A stretch of 64,000 bases of DNA from Rhodocytophaga aerolata (GTDB lineage Bacteria > Bacteroidota > Bacteroidia > Cytophagales > 172606-1): positions 153,458 to 217,457 of the forward strand of contig NZ_JAUKPO010000012.1 in NCBI RefSeq assembly GCF_030503435.1. The letters are read 5' to 3'. Position 1 is the first letter of the stretch. Every line of letters begins with the position of its first letter. Made by a program: the position numbers and the translations under genes. This document shows positions 43,727 to 53,803 of the stretch, in pieces. Below the pieces are notes generated by a model. The model saw nothing but the letters and a program-made list of their open reading frames with translations, was not told the origin of the DNA and did not search any database.

Positions 43727-45955
43727 ATGAAGCATCTTTCTTTTTCTTACCTATTCCTGTTTCTTCAGATAATTTGTCTGGTTACCTTCTTTGGCTGCTC
43801 TCAGGAGAGTACAGGCCTTGTAAGTACAGCGTATCATAATACTACAGCGCATTATAATGCCTATTTTTTGGCCCGCCAGAAGATAAATGAACTAGAAACT
43901 ACATTATTCAAAAACCGGCAAGATGACTATAACCGGCTATTGGATATTATACAGCCCCTGGATTCCAACATTGCCAAATCGCAGACTGCTGCTTCTGAGT
44001 ATATCATACAGAAAGCCTCGCTGGCTATACAGCGTCATAAAAACAGCAAATGGGTAGACGACAGCTATTTATTAGTAGGAACTGCCCAGTTTTACCAGAT
44101 GGATTTCCCCAATGCATTAAAGGCATTTAAATATGTAAATACGATTAGTAAAGGGAAACAAGAGCGGCATCAGGCGTTGATTAATATATTTCGCACATAT
44201 GTACAAATGCAGGAATACAGCAATGCCAAAGCTGTAGTAAATTTCATTAAGAAAGAGAACCTTTCTAAAGAGAATTTGGCAGAGTTTTATCTGATCCGGG
44301 CACAATTACATAAGCAGGAACAAGAATATTTGCAAGCTGCAGGTACGCTTGCACTGGCGGTGCGGTTAATGCCAAAAAATGAGCAGAAAGCGCGTGTACA
44401 CTTCGTTATGGGGCAAATTTATGAACAGCTTAATAACTCTAAACAAGCTTATAAAAACTTTAGATCTACTTTAAAAAACAATCCATCATACGAGTTATCT
44501 TTCTATGCAAAGCTGCATATGCTGCAAAGTTATGAAGTAGGAAAAAACGAAGATGCCAAAAAAGCCCTGGTTTATTTCAAGAAAATGTTGCGGGATGAAA
44601 AGAACATAGATTATAAAGACAAAATCTATTATCAGATGGGAATGTATGAAGCCAAACGCAGCAATTTTAAGCAGGCAATTAAGCACCTGCAAACTTCTGT
44701 ATCTGCCAGCAAAGATGATATTCAAAAGTCATATAGTTATCTAAAATTAGGTGAAATTTATTTCGAAAACTTACAAGACTATGAATTAGCCAAAGCTTAC
44801 TACGATAGCACCATTCAAGCCCTACCTACCACGGCTGTTAACTACGAAAGTATAGTAAAGCGGCAGCAAGTACTGGACAACTTTGTACAACAGGTTACTA
44901 CTATTCAGACCGAAGATAGTTTGCAGCGGTTAGCTAAAATGGATACCGCCAGTTTGGATAAATACCTGGATGAGTTATTTGCGAAAGAGGAAGAACAGAG
45001 AAAAAAGATAGAAGCAAAGCAAGAAATGGAGAGCATACAGCAAGCTGGTAGCATTTTTGCAAACAATGAACAAACTGCAAACAATAGAAACCGAAATTCC
45101 AGCAATGGACAAAATGCCAGATGGTATTTTTATAATGTCGCAGTAGTAAGCCAGGGAGGAACAGCTTTTGCCAGAAAATGGGGTAACCGCCCTTTGGAAG
45201 ACAACTGGCGGAGATCTGCTAAAGAAGCCTCTGTTGACTTTTCTGAACCTGGGCAACCTGCCACAAGCGATAGTACAGAAAGTACGCCAGTTGTGTCGGT
45301 TGAAAATCAGAATGAGGAAAAAAAGCAACAAATCATAGCTTCCTTACCCTCTACGCCGGAAGCCATGGCTGCATCAAATACGAAAATTGAAGAAGCATAT
45401 TTTAACTTAGGGAAAATTTATAATCTGGAACTGCAGGAACATAAAAATGCTGACTCTGTATTTGTGACCCTGCTGACCAGATTCCCTGATAGTGATTTTG
45501 AACCGGAAGCATTGTATTTCTTATATCTTATTCATAAGGAACTGGCACAACCTGAGCAGCAAGAAGCGCACAAAAATACGCTTATAACAAAGCATCCGAA
45601 TTCTGCTTTTGCTAAGCTTATCAGTAATCCAAATTATGTACAAGAGGGAAATATGGCAGATGCCCAGGTAAAAAACTTGTATTCCAATGCATATCAGTAT
45701 TACGAAGACCGCAATTATGAAGAGGCGAATAATCTGGTAGATCAGGCAATTCAGCAATATCCGGAAAACAGCCTGACAGAAAGATTACAATTACTGAAAG
45801 TATTGATTATTGGCCGGACCCAAAATAAGGAAACCTTTAAAAAAGCACTTACTGGCTTTATGGAGCAGTATCCTTTCAGCAGTCTTATTCCTTATGTAGA
45901 AAACATCTTGAGGAATACTGAAACAGTGACAGGTGGGATACAACGGAATAATTAA
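43727..45955 (+). CDS. porW: PorW/SprE-like T9SS lipoprotein with TPR repeats
   Basis: 742 residues from ATG at 43727. The frame extends to a GTG at 43628, but only this start gives a proper lipoprotein leader (KHLSFSYLFLFLQIICLVTF ending FFGC). The mature N-terminus STAYHNTTAHYNAYFLARQKINELE is the recognisable PorW/SprE motif. TPR repeats follow (KWVDDSYLLVGTAQFYQMDFPNALKAFKYV; ALYFLYLIHKELAQPEQQEAHKNTLIT). PorW/SprE is required for gliding and T9SS secretion and in Porphyromonas interacts with the PorN/GldN part of the machine, encoded 5 kb downstream. It is divergent from the M23 gene and followed 31 bases later by PBP1A. Confidence 0.87.
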   Translation: MKHLSFSYLFLFLQIICLVTFFGCSQESTGLVSTAYHNTTAHYNAYFLARQKINELETTLFKNRQDDYNRLLDIIQPLDSNIAKSQTAASEYIIQKASLAIQRHKNSKWVDDSYLLVGTAQFYQMDFPNALKAFKYVNTISKGKQERHQALINIFRTYVQMQEYSNAKAVVNFIKKENLSKENLAEFYLIRAQLHKQEQEYLQAAGTLALAVRLMPKNEQKARVHFVMGQIYEQLNNSKQAYKNFRSTLKNNPSYELSFYAKLHMLQSYEVGKNEDAKKALVYFKKMLRDEKNIDYKDKIYYQMGMYEAKRSNFKQAIKHLQTSVSASKDDIQKSYSYLKLGEIYFENLQDYELAKAYYDSTIQALPTTAVNYESIVKRQQVLDNFVQQVTTIQTEDSLQRLAKMDTASLDKYLDELFAKEEEQRKKIEAKQEMESIQQAGSIFANNEQTANNRNRNSSNGQNARWYFYNVAVVSQGGTAFARKWGNRPLEDNWRRSAKEASVDFSEPGQPATSDSTESTPVVSVENQNEEKKQQIIASLPSTPEAMAASNTKIEEAYFNLGKIYNLELQEHKNADSVFVTLLTRFPDSDFEPEALYFLYLIHKELAQPEQQEAHKNTLITKHPNSAFAKLISNPNYVQEGNMADAQVKNLYSNAYQYYEDRNYEEANNLVDQAIQQYPENSLTERLQLLKVLIIGRTQNKETFKKALTGFMEQYPFSSLIPYVENILRNTETVTGGIQRNN

Positions 45956-45986
45956 AAAATAAAAAAAGTATAATATTATAATTTAT

Positions 45987-48281
45987 ATGGTTCAACTAGA
46001 AAAAGGGAAGTACGGCCGGTTAATTAAAGTTACCTGGATATTCTTCTCAGCTGCCCTGGCATTATTTCTTTTCTATGCATATGCAGTAAGTATCAACTTC
46101 ATGGGGTTATTTGGGGCACTTCCCGATTTGAAATTTCTGGAGAACCCAAAAAATGACCTGGCCTCTGAGCTATACTCGGCCGATGGTGTGCTGATGGGAA
46201 AGTATTTTACAAGCAACCGGTCTCCAGTAGAATATGAACAAATTTCTCCTAATGTCATTAATGCCTTATTAGCTACAGAAGATGCCCGTTTTGAGAAACA
46301 TTCAGGCATTGATTTTAAAGGAACGTTTGCCATAGCATGGTCTGTACTAACACTTGACCCCAGAGGTTCCAGCACAATTACGCAGCAGTTAGCCAAGAAC
46401 TTATTTAATACCAGAGGCAAAGACTACAGAGGTTCTTTGGGAGGCGTACCCGGCCTTAATATGCTCATTATTAAAACAAAAGAATGGATAATGGCTATTA
46501 AGCTGGAGAAAAATTATACAAAGAAAGAAATTATTAAAATGTATTTGAACACTGTACCCTTTGGAAGTAATGCCTATGGAATTAGTACAGCCGCCAAAAC
46601 ATTTTTTGGAAAGAAAGCCTCTGATTTAACTACAGAAGAAGCTGCCTTGCTGGTGGGTATTGTAAAAGGAACCTCTTATTACAGTCCTATTTACCATCCT
46701 AACAGAGCTTTGGAAAGACGAAATGTAGTACTTGGCCAGATGGTGAAGTACGGCTATCTAAGCTCAGATAAATATAGTGAGCTGAAAACGAAGCCTATTG
46801 ATATGACTAAATATGCAGTGGAAAACCATAATAAAGGTTCTGCTCCGTATTTTAGAGAAGTTATTAGAGGATTTTTATACAAATGGGCTAAAGCTCGTGG
46901 TATTGACCTGGACACAGAAGGGTTAAAAATATATACAACCATCGATTCCAAAATGCAGAAGTATGCAGAAGAATCTGTAACTGAAAATATGAAGGATCAG
47001 CAAAAGAAATTCTTTGCACACTGGAAAGGCAGAAACCCCTGGATTACGGAAGATTACAAGGAAATTCCCGGATATGTTGAAAGGGAAGCAAAAAAGACAG
47101 GTAGATTTAAGCAGCTTAAAAAGCAGTATGAAGATAATGAAGCAGCTATCTGGAAAGAGATGAACCAACCAGTGAAAATGAAAGTATTTTCCTGGAATGG
47201 TGAAAAGGATACTACTTTGAGTCCAATGGACTCCATCAGATACTACAAACATTTCCTGCACACTGGCTTTATGTCTATGGACCCTAATACCGGACATGTA
47301 AAAGCATGGGTTGGCGGTATAGATTTTAAGCATTTCAAATATGACCATGTCATGCAAGGCAAACGCCAGCCAGGTTCCTCTTTTAAACCTATTGTGTATG
47401 CTACTGCTATAGACAATGGATATCATCCATGCCAGGAAGTGTTAGATGCACCAGTAACCTTTGCCAGTGATATTGGAGGTGAACCCTGGACACCCAATAA
47501 TTCAGATGGCCCTCCGAGTTACGAACGGATGACACTACGCAGAGCAATGGGAAGATCGATTAATACCATCAGTGCTAAACTCATGCAGGAATTTGGCCCC
47601 AACCGCGTAGTAGATTATGCCAAACGCTTAGGCATAAAGAGTCCTCTGGAACCGGTGCCTTCCCTTTGTCTGGGTACAAGTCCCGTTTCTGTATATGAAT
47701 TATTAGGGGCATATAGCACCTTTGTCAATGGAGGTATATGGACTAAGCCTATGTTTATCACACGTATCGAGAACCGGTATGGCGAGGTAATTGAATCTTT
47801 TCCTCCTACTACGGTAGAAGCCCTAAGTGAAGAAACCGCTTATTTAATGGTGCATATGCTGCAAGGTGCCTTACAAGAAGAAGGTGGTACCGCACAAGGA
47901 CTATTCCGTTATAAAATGGCCCGCACCAATGAAATTGGTGGAAAAACTGGTACAACCCAGAATTATTCAGACGGATGGTTTGTAGGTGTGACTCAAGACT
48001 TAGTTACAGGAGTATGGGTAGGAGGTGATGATATGAGCATTCACTTCCGGAGTATGTCGCTGGGCCAAGGTGGCCGGATGGCTTTACCAGCTTGGGGTAT
48101 ATACATGGATAAGGTAGCTTCAGACCCTAATTTGGGATTAAAGAACAGCAAGTTCCGCCGTCCAAAAAATCTTCCGGTATCGCTCAATTGTGACGACTAC
48201 AATACAGTTGCTCCATCGGATTCAACTCAACAGCAATATGTGGCTCCTTCTACCGTGTCTACGGACGAAGGAATTTTATAA
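45987..48281 (+). CDS. Penicillin-binding protein 1A (bifunctional transglycosylase/transpeptidase)
   Basis: 764 residues. One N-terminal membrane span (WIFFSAALALFLFYAYAV) is followed by the GT51 glycosyltransferase domain with catalytic E98 in TEDARFEKHSGID and the GSSTITQQLAKNL motif. The transpeptidase domain has S464-S-F-K467 in PGSSFKP and K653-T-G in GGKTGTT. It polymerises and cross-links peptidoglycan at the outer face of the inner membrane. The gene is 31 bases after porW, and a terminator follows at 48301-48331. Confidence 0.97.
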   Translation: MVQLEKGKYGRLIKVTWIFFSAALALFLFYAYAVSINFMGLFGALPDLKFLENPKNDLASELYSADGVLMGKYFTSNRSPVEYEQISPNVINALLATEDARFEKHSGIDFKGTFAIAWSVLTLDPRGSSTITQQLAKNLFNTRGKDYRGSLGGVPGLNMLIIKTKEWIMAIKLEKNYTKKEIIKMYLNTVPFGSNAYGISTAAKTFFGKKASDLTTEEAALLVGIVKGTSYYSPIYHPNRALERRNVVLGQMVKYGYLSSDKYSELKTKPIDMTKYAVENHNKGSAPYFREVIRGFLYKWAKARGIDLDTEGLKIYTTIDSKMQKYAEESVTENMKDQQKKFFAHWKGRNPWITEDYKEIPGYVEREAKKTGRFKQLKKQYEDNEAAIWKEMNQPVKMKVFSWNGEKDTTLSPMDSIRYYKHFLHTGFMSMDPNTGHVKAWVGGIDFKHFKYDHVMQGKRQPGSSFKPIVYATAIDNGYHPCQEVLDAPVTFASDIGGEPWTPNNSDGPPSYERMTLRRAMGRSINTISAKLMQEFGPNRVVDYAKRLGIKSPLEPVPSLCLGTSPVSVYELLGAYSTFVNGGIWTKPMFITRIENRYGEVIESFPPTTVEALSEETAYLMVHMLQGALQEEGGTAQGLFRYKMARTNEIGGKTGTTQNYSDGWFVGVTQDLVTGVWVGGDDMSIHFRSMSLGQGGRMALPAWGIYMDKVASDPNLGLKNSKFRRPKNLPVSLNCDDYNTVAPSDSTQQQYVAPSTVSTDEGIL

Positions 48282-48300
48282 AATATACCCTAAACTTTTT

Positions 48301-48331
48301 AATAGCCCGTAATACATACGGGCTATTTTTG
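48301..48331 (+). terminator. Terminator of the porW-PBP1A unit
   Basis: AATAGCCCGT (48301-48310) with ACGGGCTATT (48318-48327) and a run of T, 19 bases after the PBP1A stop. Confidence 0.88.
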
Positions 48332-48433
48332 TTAGTAAATACCACAAAATGGATATATTTTTTATGGACTTAGCAACAGGCTGCGTTTATTATTAGTTTA
48401 CAGGATTAACACTAATATCCAATACCACCTACT

Positions 48434-50230
48434 ATGGAATCGTCATTTAATTATAAAGACTATATTTCTCATTTGCCCGAAAGTCCTGGTTCCTACCGCT
48501 TTTTTAATAAAGAAGGTGAGCTGATTTACGTGGGAAAGGCAAAAAATCTTAAACACCGCGTAAGCAGTTATTTTAACAAATCTGTTGACGACCGCAAAAC
48601 ACGTAGATTAGTAAGTCAAATCCAACGGATTGAATTTACTATTGTAAATACTGAATTTGATGCGTTGTTGCTGGAAAATAGCCTTATAAAAAAATACCAG
48701 CCAAAATATAATATTCTATTAAAAGACGATAAAACCTATCCTTTTATCTGTATAACTAAAGAACCTTTTCCCAAATTAATAGCTACCAGGAAAGTAGAAA
48801 AAGAATTAGGCACCTTTTATGGTCCATATGCCAGTGTAAAAGGTATGCATACCCTGGTAGAGCTGCTTAGAAAGCTATATACAATACGAACCTGTAACCT
48901 ACACCTAACAGAAAAAAATATAACGGCTGGTAAGTTTAAAGTTTGCTTGGAGTATCATTTGGGCAATTGCAAAGGGCCTTGCGAAGGCCTGTTCAGCTCA
49001 GAAGAACATAACCGTAATATAGAGCAGATACATCATATTCTGAAGGGAAATATTTCTCCGGCCATTCAGTATTTCCGCAACAAAATGGCAGAGGCTGCCG
49101 AACAACTGGCTTTTGAAAAAGCACAAGAATACAAGGTAAAACTAGATCTTTTGAGCAACTTTCAGAGTAAATCGCTGGTAGTTAATCCTAATATTTCAGA
49201 TGTAGATGTCTTCTCTTTATTATCAGATGAAAAATGTGCATATATCAATTTTTTGCGGGTAGTGAACGGCACTATTGTTCAAACAAAAACTACGAGTGTA
49301 AAAAAGAAATTAGACGAACAAGACAGTGATATTCTTACCATGATGATTGTAGATATCCGCGATGAATTTGGTAGCTATTCTAAAGAAGTAATAACTAACA
49401 TACCATTAAGCACACCACTTGAGGGCATTCATCATCATATCCCTCAGATTGGTGATAAAAAGAAACTACTTGAACTATCGCTTAAAAATGTACTATATCT
49501 GAAAAAAGAATCTGCCGATAAACAATCTAATCTGGCAGAAAAGGACAGGGAAAAACGTGTGTTGTTAAAGCTTCAACAGGATTTACAATTAAAAACAATT
49601 CCACTACACATTGAGTGTTTTGATAATTCCAATTTACAAGGTACCAATCCAGTTTCTTCGATGGTATGTTTCCGGAACGGAATAGCTGCCAAGCGGGATT
49701 ACCGTCATTATAACATAAAAACTGTAGTTGGGCCTGATGATTTTGCGTCCATGCATGAGGTAGTTTTCCGGCGATACCGCAGACTATTAGATGAAAATGC
49801 CAGCCTACCTGATTTAATAGTTATTGATGGTGGTAAAGGTCAGCTAAGCGCTGCCTGCAAAGCTTTAAAAGAATTGAGTTTATATGGTGAAATCCCTATT
49901 ATAGGAATAGCTAAACGGTTAGAAGAAATATACTTTCCAGAAGATAGTATTCCTATCCATATAGACAAAAAATCTGAATCGCTGATGTTGTTACAAAGAA
50001 TCAGGGATGAAGCACACCGGTTTGCTATAACTTTTCACCGGGATAAACGCAGCAAGAACAACTTAAAAAGTAAGCTTGAAGACATACCTGGCATTGGTAA
50101 AGAAACTTCTGCTAAACTATTAAAAACATATAAATCTGTAAAGAAGATAAAAGAGGCCGATTTAGAAGAAGTAGCTAAGCTTATAGGTAAAGAAAAGGCT
50201 ACTACGCTTAGAAACTACCTTACTCAATAA
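48434..50230 (+). CDS. uvrC: Excinuclease ABC subunit C
   Basis: 598 residues, close to normal length. The GIY-YIG nuclease domain is at the start (SYRFFNKEGELIYVGKAKNLKHRVSSYF), with a UVR segment near 200 (LEYHLGNCKGPCEGL and the EQLAFEKAQEYKVKLDLL helix), the RNase H-like 5' nuclease domain (HIECFDNSNLQGTNPVSSMVCF ... LIVIDGGKGQL) and a C-terminal helix-hairpin-helix pair (LEDIPGIGKETSAKLLKTYKSVKKIKEADLEEVAKLIG). It makes both incisions in nucleotide excision repair together with UvrA and UvrB. Monocistronic, between the PBP1A terminator and the terminator at 50229. Confidence 0.99.
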   Translation: MESSFNYKDYISHLPESPGSYRFFNKEGELIYVGKAKNLKHRVSSYFNKSVDDRKTRRLVSQIQRIEFTIVNTEFDALLLENSLIKKYQPKYNILLKDDKTYPFICITKEPFPKLIATRKVEKELGTFYGPYASVKGMHTLVELLRKLYTIRTCNLHLTEKNITAGKFKVCLEYHLGNCKGPCEGLFSSEEHNRNIEQIHHILKGNISPAIQYFRNKMAEAAEQLAFEKAQEYKVKLDLLSNFQSKSLVVNPNISDVDVFSLLSDEKCAYINFLRVVNGTIVQTKTTSVKKKLDEQDSDILTMMIVDIRDEFGSYSKEVITNIPLSTPLEGIHHHIPQIGDKKKLLELSLKNVLYLKKESADKQSNLAEKDREKRVLLKLQQDLQLKTIPLHIECFDNSNLQGTNPVSSMVCFRNGIAAKRDYRHYNIKTVVGPDDFASMHEVVFRRYRRLLDENASLPDLIVIDGGKGQLSAACKALKELSLYGEIPIIGIAKRLEEIYFPEDSIPIHIDKKSESLMLLQRIRDEAHRFAITFHRDKRSKNNLKSKLEDIPGIGKETSAKLLKTYKSVKKIKEADLEEVAKLIGKEKATTLRNYLTQ

Positions 50231-50260
50231 AAAAGGAGATAATTGCTTATCTCCTTTTTT
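50229..50260. terminator. Bidirectional terminator between uvrC and gldN
   Basis: A 14-bp stem (50229-50242 with 50247-50260) flanked by A and T runs, serving the convergent ends of uvrC and the gld operon. Confidence 0.88.
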
Positions 50261-50279
50261 ATTTATATATCTTATTCTA

Positions 50280-51140
50280 TTAGAATTCCCACAGATTGTG
50301 TTCAAATTCCATTAGTTGTTGTCTGATCCAGTCTGAAGCTAACAAACCTTTTCTGTCACCATCATAGGTTTGAACCAAAAATTCATCATTTGGATTAGAA
50401 ATTTTAACAATTCTTCCGGAGAATAATCTTAAATCAAAAGCGTCTGATAAATTTTTGTGTGCTGCATTATTCTGAGCATTGAAATAGATAGCATTTGGAT
50501 TATTTTTAAATATTCTTTGCAAATCCTTATATCTAAAACTAGCCACTGGTTTATCAACACCGGCATCTCCGTTTTTATCAGCGGGCAGAATAATAGTTAA
50601 GGACTGTATGTCAAAATAAAGTCTGGAACGCTCTTTGTCAAAAATCACGTCTTCTTTTAATTCAAGCTGTGTAAATACGTTTGGCGGATATTCCTGAGCT
50701 CCTCCACCAGAAGTCAAAGCAGTAATTTGTGCCTGCTTTTCAGCTTTTGTCAAGAACGGATCGTCTTGAATTCTTTTTGTTTCAGCAGCTACTTCATCCT
50801 GAGTCATTTTACTGGCAGAAGCGCTCACATTAGTAATAAACTCTTCTATGCTTAGTTTGGTAACTACAGAATCTGTTTTGTAAGGTGTTAACAAACCTGC
50901 TTTAACAGCTTCAAATATAAACTTTGTAATTTCATTATTAACAGCCATAAATGGCTTATTTTGCTTTTCGCGTAGGTCTATACTTTCCCAGATTGTCTTT
51001 TTAAACATGACATCAGATTCATGTATAGGCCTTACAGACAAAGGGTTATACCCTCTAGTATCAGCTTCCTGAGCTACACTTGTAGTATATACACCTAAAG
51101 CACATACACAAGAAAGAATTATTTTATCAAATCTGAGCAT
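50280..51140 (-). CDS. gldN: GldN (PorN), gliding motility/T9SS periplasmic protein
   Basis: 286 residues with a signal peptide ending TTSVAQ. The body contains the family pattern NPLSVRPIHESDVMFKKTIWESIDLREKQNKPFM and the later FSGRIVKISNPNDEFLVQTYDG. GldN/PorN binds the periplasmic part of GldM/PorM and, in the outer membrane, GldK/PorK. It is the last gene of porP-gldK-gldL-gldM-gldN. A stem-loop (51181-51215) lies between gldM and gldN. Confidence 0.95.
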   Translation of the reverse strand: MLRFDKIILSCVCALGVYTTSVAQEADTRGYNPLSVRPIHESDVMFKKTIWESIDLREKQNKPFMAVNNEITKFIFEAVKAGLLTPYKTDSVVTKLSIEEFITNVSASASKMTQDEVAAETKRIQDDPFLTKAEKQAQITALTSGGGAQEYPPNVFTQLELKEDVIFDKERSRLYFDIQSLTIILPADKNGDAGVDKPVASFRYKDLQRIFKNNPNAIYFNAQNNAAHKNLSDAFDLRLFSGRIVKISNPNDEFLVQTYDGDRKGLLASDWIRQQLMEFEHNLWEF

Positions 51141-51180
51141 ATTTCTGTATAGGTTAACTTATATTTTGGTGATTTGTAGA

Positions 51181-51215
51181 AATGCAGACAACTAATTAAG
51201 CTAGTTGCCTGCATT
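51181..51215 (-). repeat. Intercistronic stem-loop between gldM and gldN
   Basis: AATGCAG and CTGCATT at the base, one A-C mismatch, then CAACTA/TAGTTG, around a 7-base loop. On the minus strand it is followed only by TTTCTAC, so it is not a strong terminator. It may stabilise the gldM end or reduce gldN expression. Confidence 0.5.
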
Positions 51216-51223
51216 CAAAATCA

Positions 51224-52816
51224 TTATTGTAAAGGAATGTTTATGTAATTACTACCTGCAGGTGCAGACTCAACAATTTGTCCTTTGAAGTTCATCCGCT
51301 GAACGCTCTTTATCTGAACAAGAAGTCTGTCGCCTGGCTGAGCTTGTGAAATTAAAGAACCTATATTTGCTACGTTTCCGCTAGAGGCTACAGCTGGAGA
51401 AGCACGTTTACCTTTTACTAAGAATACATCGAAAGACGCTACTCTGAACTGGGCATCTTTAGGCAAAAAGCTTCTGAAACCTTCTTCTGCTAAAGCTCTT
51501 AACTCTAGTTTATTAGGATAAGGAGCAGCAGCACCTAATTTCAGGTCTATTTCTTTGGCATTGGCAAAAGCTGCTACGGTTGGTCTTGGCACTGGACGTA
51601 CTTTAAATTTCTCTGAACCAATCATATTACCATTGCTGCTTACATTCAAGGTAACATCGTTGATGCCAGTTGGTACAACAGTAACATCGCCTTTGTTAGC
51701 ACCTTGTATGAAGTTAGCGCCTGCACCTGAGAATACAGGTGAATAAGTAGCACCTAAAGCTGGTACGGATACTTTTAATTCGTTACCGCAGTTCACATAT
51801 AAAGCTTGTACAGAAGCAGACTGAATTTGAATTACTGGCTTAGCTACAATGTATTCTTCAGTGTGCGTAAATGTAGTATCTCCACCACCTTGTTTAGGTA
51901 TTCTGATCTGACCTGTCCAGGTCTTTTTCAAATTACCATCTTTATCATAATTACCACCTTGTGCCACAAACTCAACGGTACCCATACCATTTGATACTGG
52001 GATATTTTGTCCGTTATAGCTCATAGTGGGAGTAATATTTGAAGAAGAAGCAGCTAAGAACATTTCAGCTTTGTATTTAGTACCGGCAGCAACCACTTTA
52101 GCTTCCGGACGAACCATCGCTACAATTTTATCTAATTTAACTGCTACGGCATTTACATCTTCAGCGATCTTCGCTAGAATAGCTGATTCGTACCTGGAGA
52201 TTTCATTTTGCTTCTGACTTAGCACAGCTAAACCTGCAACCATTGGAGTCTGAGCAAAATTCAATTCTGCGAAATCTTTATTTCTTTGAGCGGGATCTTT
52301 AGCGAGAGCAGGAACATCTTTTGCATCAAGCGCAAGCGGCGGGATTTGTGTACCACTTAACTGGCTCAATTCAGCAGCAAATTTATTTAACCGCTCTTTC
52401 ACTTCGTAAGCTTTGCCATTCTTGTTAGGGCCTACCATTAAAGACTCCATTTGTGTTTCAGCACTAGGATTAGCATAGGTGCCATCTTCTTTTATACCAT
52501 CTGCAGCCTTTACCATTTCCTGCTTTACACCTTCAATATAGGCAATCATTTCTGCAGTTTTAGCCTTTACACTCTCTGCCTTACTCAACAAGTTCTTGTT
52601 TTTCTGGCTAGGGTCTTCAGTAACTGCTTTTTGTATACCTGCAATCCGCAGGTCATTTGCTGCGCGTGCATCACTAAATGCACCTTCTAAGCTTTTATTA
52701 ATCAAATCAAATTTATTGATGATTTCAGAACTCACCTGTAAGGCGAGCAGGGCAGTCAATACCAGGTACATCATCCCGATCATCTTCTGCCTTGGCGTTT
52801 CTTTTCCTCCGGCCAT
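51224..52816 (-). CDS. gldM: GldM (PorM), gliding/T9SS motor transducer
   Basis: 530 residues. A single membrane helix lies at about 12-32 (MIGMMYLVLTALLALQVSSEIINKFDLIN), preceded by a short cytoplasmic tail (AGGKETPRQK). The long periplasmic part is made of the helical D1 and three beta domains. It uses the proton-driven rotation of the GldL/GldM inner-membrane complex to energise the T9SS and adhesin movement. The gene lies 57 bases after gldL. Confidence 0.97.
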   Translation of the reverse strand: MAGGKETPRQKMIGMMYLVLTALLALQVSSEIINKFDLINKSLEGAFSDARAANDLRIAGIQKAVTEDPSQKNKNLLSKAESVKAKTAEMIAYIEGVKQEMVKAADGIKEDGTYANPSAETQMESLMVGPNKNGKAYEVKERLNKFAAELSQLSGTQIPPLALDAKDVPALAKDPAQRNKDFAELNFAQTPMVAGLAVLSQKQNEISRYESAILAKIAEDVNAVAVKLDKIVAMVRPEAKVVAAGTKYKAEMFLAASSSNITPTMSYNGQNIPVSNGMGTVEFVAQGGNYDKDGNLKKTWTGQIRIPKQGGGDTTFTHTEEYIVAKPVIQIQSASVQALYVNCGNELKVSVPALGATYSPVFSGAGANFIQGANKGDVTVVPTGINDVTLNVSSNGNMIGSEKFKVRPVPRPTVAAFANAKEIDLKLGAAAPYPNKLELRALAEEGFRSFLPKDAQFRVASFDVFLVKGKRASPAVASSGNVANIGSLISQAQPGDRLLVQIKSVQRMNFKGQIVESAPAGSNYINIPLQ

Positions 52817-52873
52817 ATTTTTATCTTAAATTCTTTTACCTTGTTTAACACTATAAAATATATAACCCTTTGC

Positions 52874-53677
52874 TTATTGACCTTTCATAGCAGATAACAT
52901 GCTGCCATAAACCTTGTTCAATGAAGTTAAGTTAGTAGTAAGTTTAGACAACTCACCTTTAAATTGCTGTGTATCTTTGCTGGCATCTGTCATATTCTCC
53001 ATAGCGGCAGTTAAGCTACCATAGAAAGAATTCATAGCTTTCAAATGCTTGCTGGTATCTTGCAATTCCAGTTCATACATGGCGTTCAATGCACTCATAT
53101 TTTTGGTGATAGACTGAACCTGTGCATGATAAGCTTTGATGTCCTGAGAAGCAGTTGGCAAATCAGAAGTAGCACTTACAACATTAGCAAGTGATTTATT
53201 CAGCTGTATTACTGAATCAGAAGCCACTTTTACGTTCTTAGCATACTCTGTAGTTGCTACAGATGCATCTGCTAAAGTTGTAATTTTGCTTACAGAATCA
53301 GATAAGCCTTTCATGCTGCTACCTAAATTGTTTACCAGTTCAGCTGTAATTGGTTTAAAAATATTTGGATCTGGCAACACAGCGGCATGTCCGTTAGATT
53401 CTTTACGTACTGGTAAAGCACCTTTGTAATCGTCAGCAAGTTCAGGGTATACTCTTGTCCAATCTGGTTCGTGGGCTTGAGGTGCAAATGCACTCATAAA
53501 GAATATAAAAGCTTCTGTACTCAGACCTACAATCAGCATAAAGTTTGCTCCTGGCCAGTGCATAATTTTAAACATCGCACCAACGATAACGACTGCAGCA
53601 CCTATACCATAAATAAATGGCATCAGTTTGTTAAAAACCAAATCTGCTGATCCACCTTTTCCTTTTTTAGCACTCAT
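52874..53677 (-). CDS. gldL: GldL (PorL), proton-channel subunit of the gliding/T9SS motor
   Basis: 267 residues. Two membrane helices (about 18-38, LMPFIYGIGAAVVIVGAMFKI; and 43-63, GANFMLIVGLSTEAFIFFMSAF). E55 in the second helix corresponds to the glutamate described as essential for proton conduction in other GldL proteins. The rest is a cytoplasmic coiled region rich in polar residues. With GldM it forms the inner-membrane motor. It sits between gldK and gldM. Confidence 0.96.
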   Translation of the reverse strand: MSAKKGKGGSADLVFNKLMPFIYGIGAAVVIVGAMFKIMHWPGANFMLIVGLSTEAFIFFMSAFAPQAHEPDWTRVYPELADDYKGALPVRKESNGHAAVLPDPNIFKPITAELVNNLGSSMKGLSDSVSKITTLADASVATTEYAKNVKVASDSVIQLNKSLANVVSATSDLPTASQDIKAYHAQVQSITKNMSALNAMYELELQDTSKHLKAMNSFYGSLTAAMENMTDASKDTQQFKGELSKLTTNLTSLNKVYGSMLSAMKGQ

Positions 53678-53803
53678 TTTAGTAATTGTTTAATTGTTGT
53701 TGTTTAGAATTGATAATTGTTTAACGATTGGTAATTAAGTTTAATTCAGATTATTTTCCTGTCAATGAGTTTTTTTATATAATGTAACCTGTTTGTTTAT
53801 TCA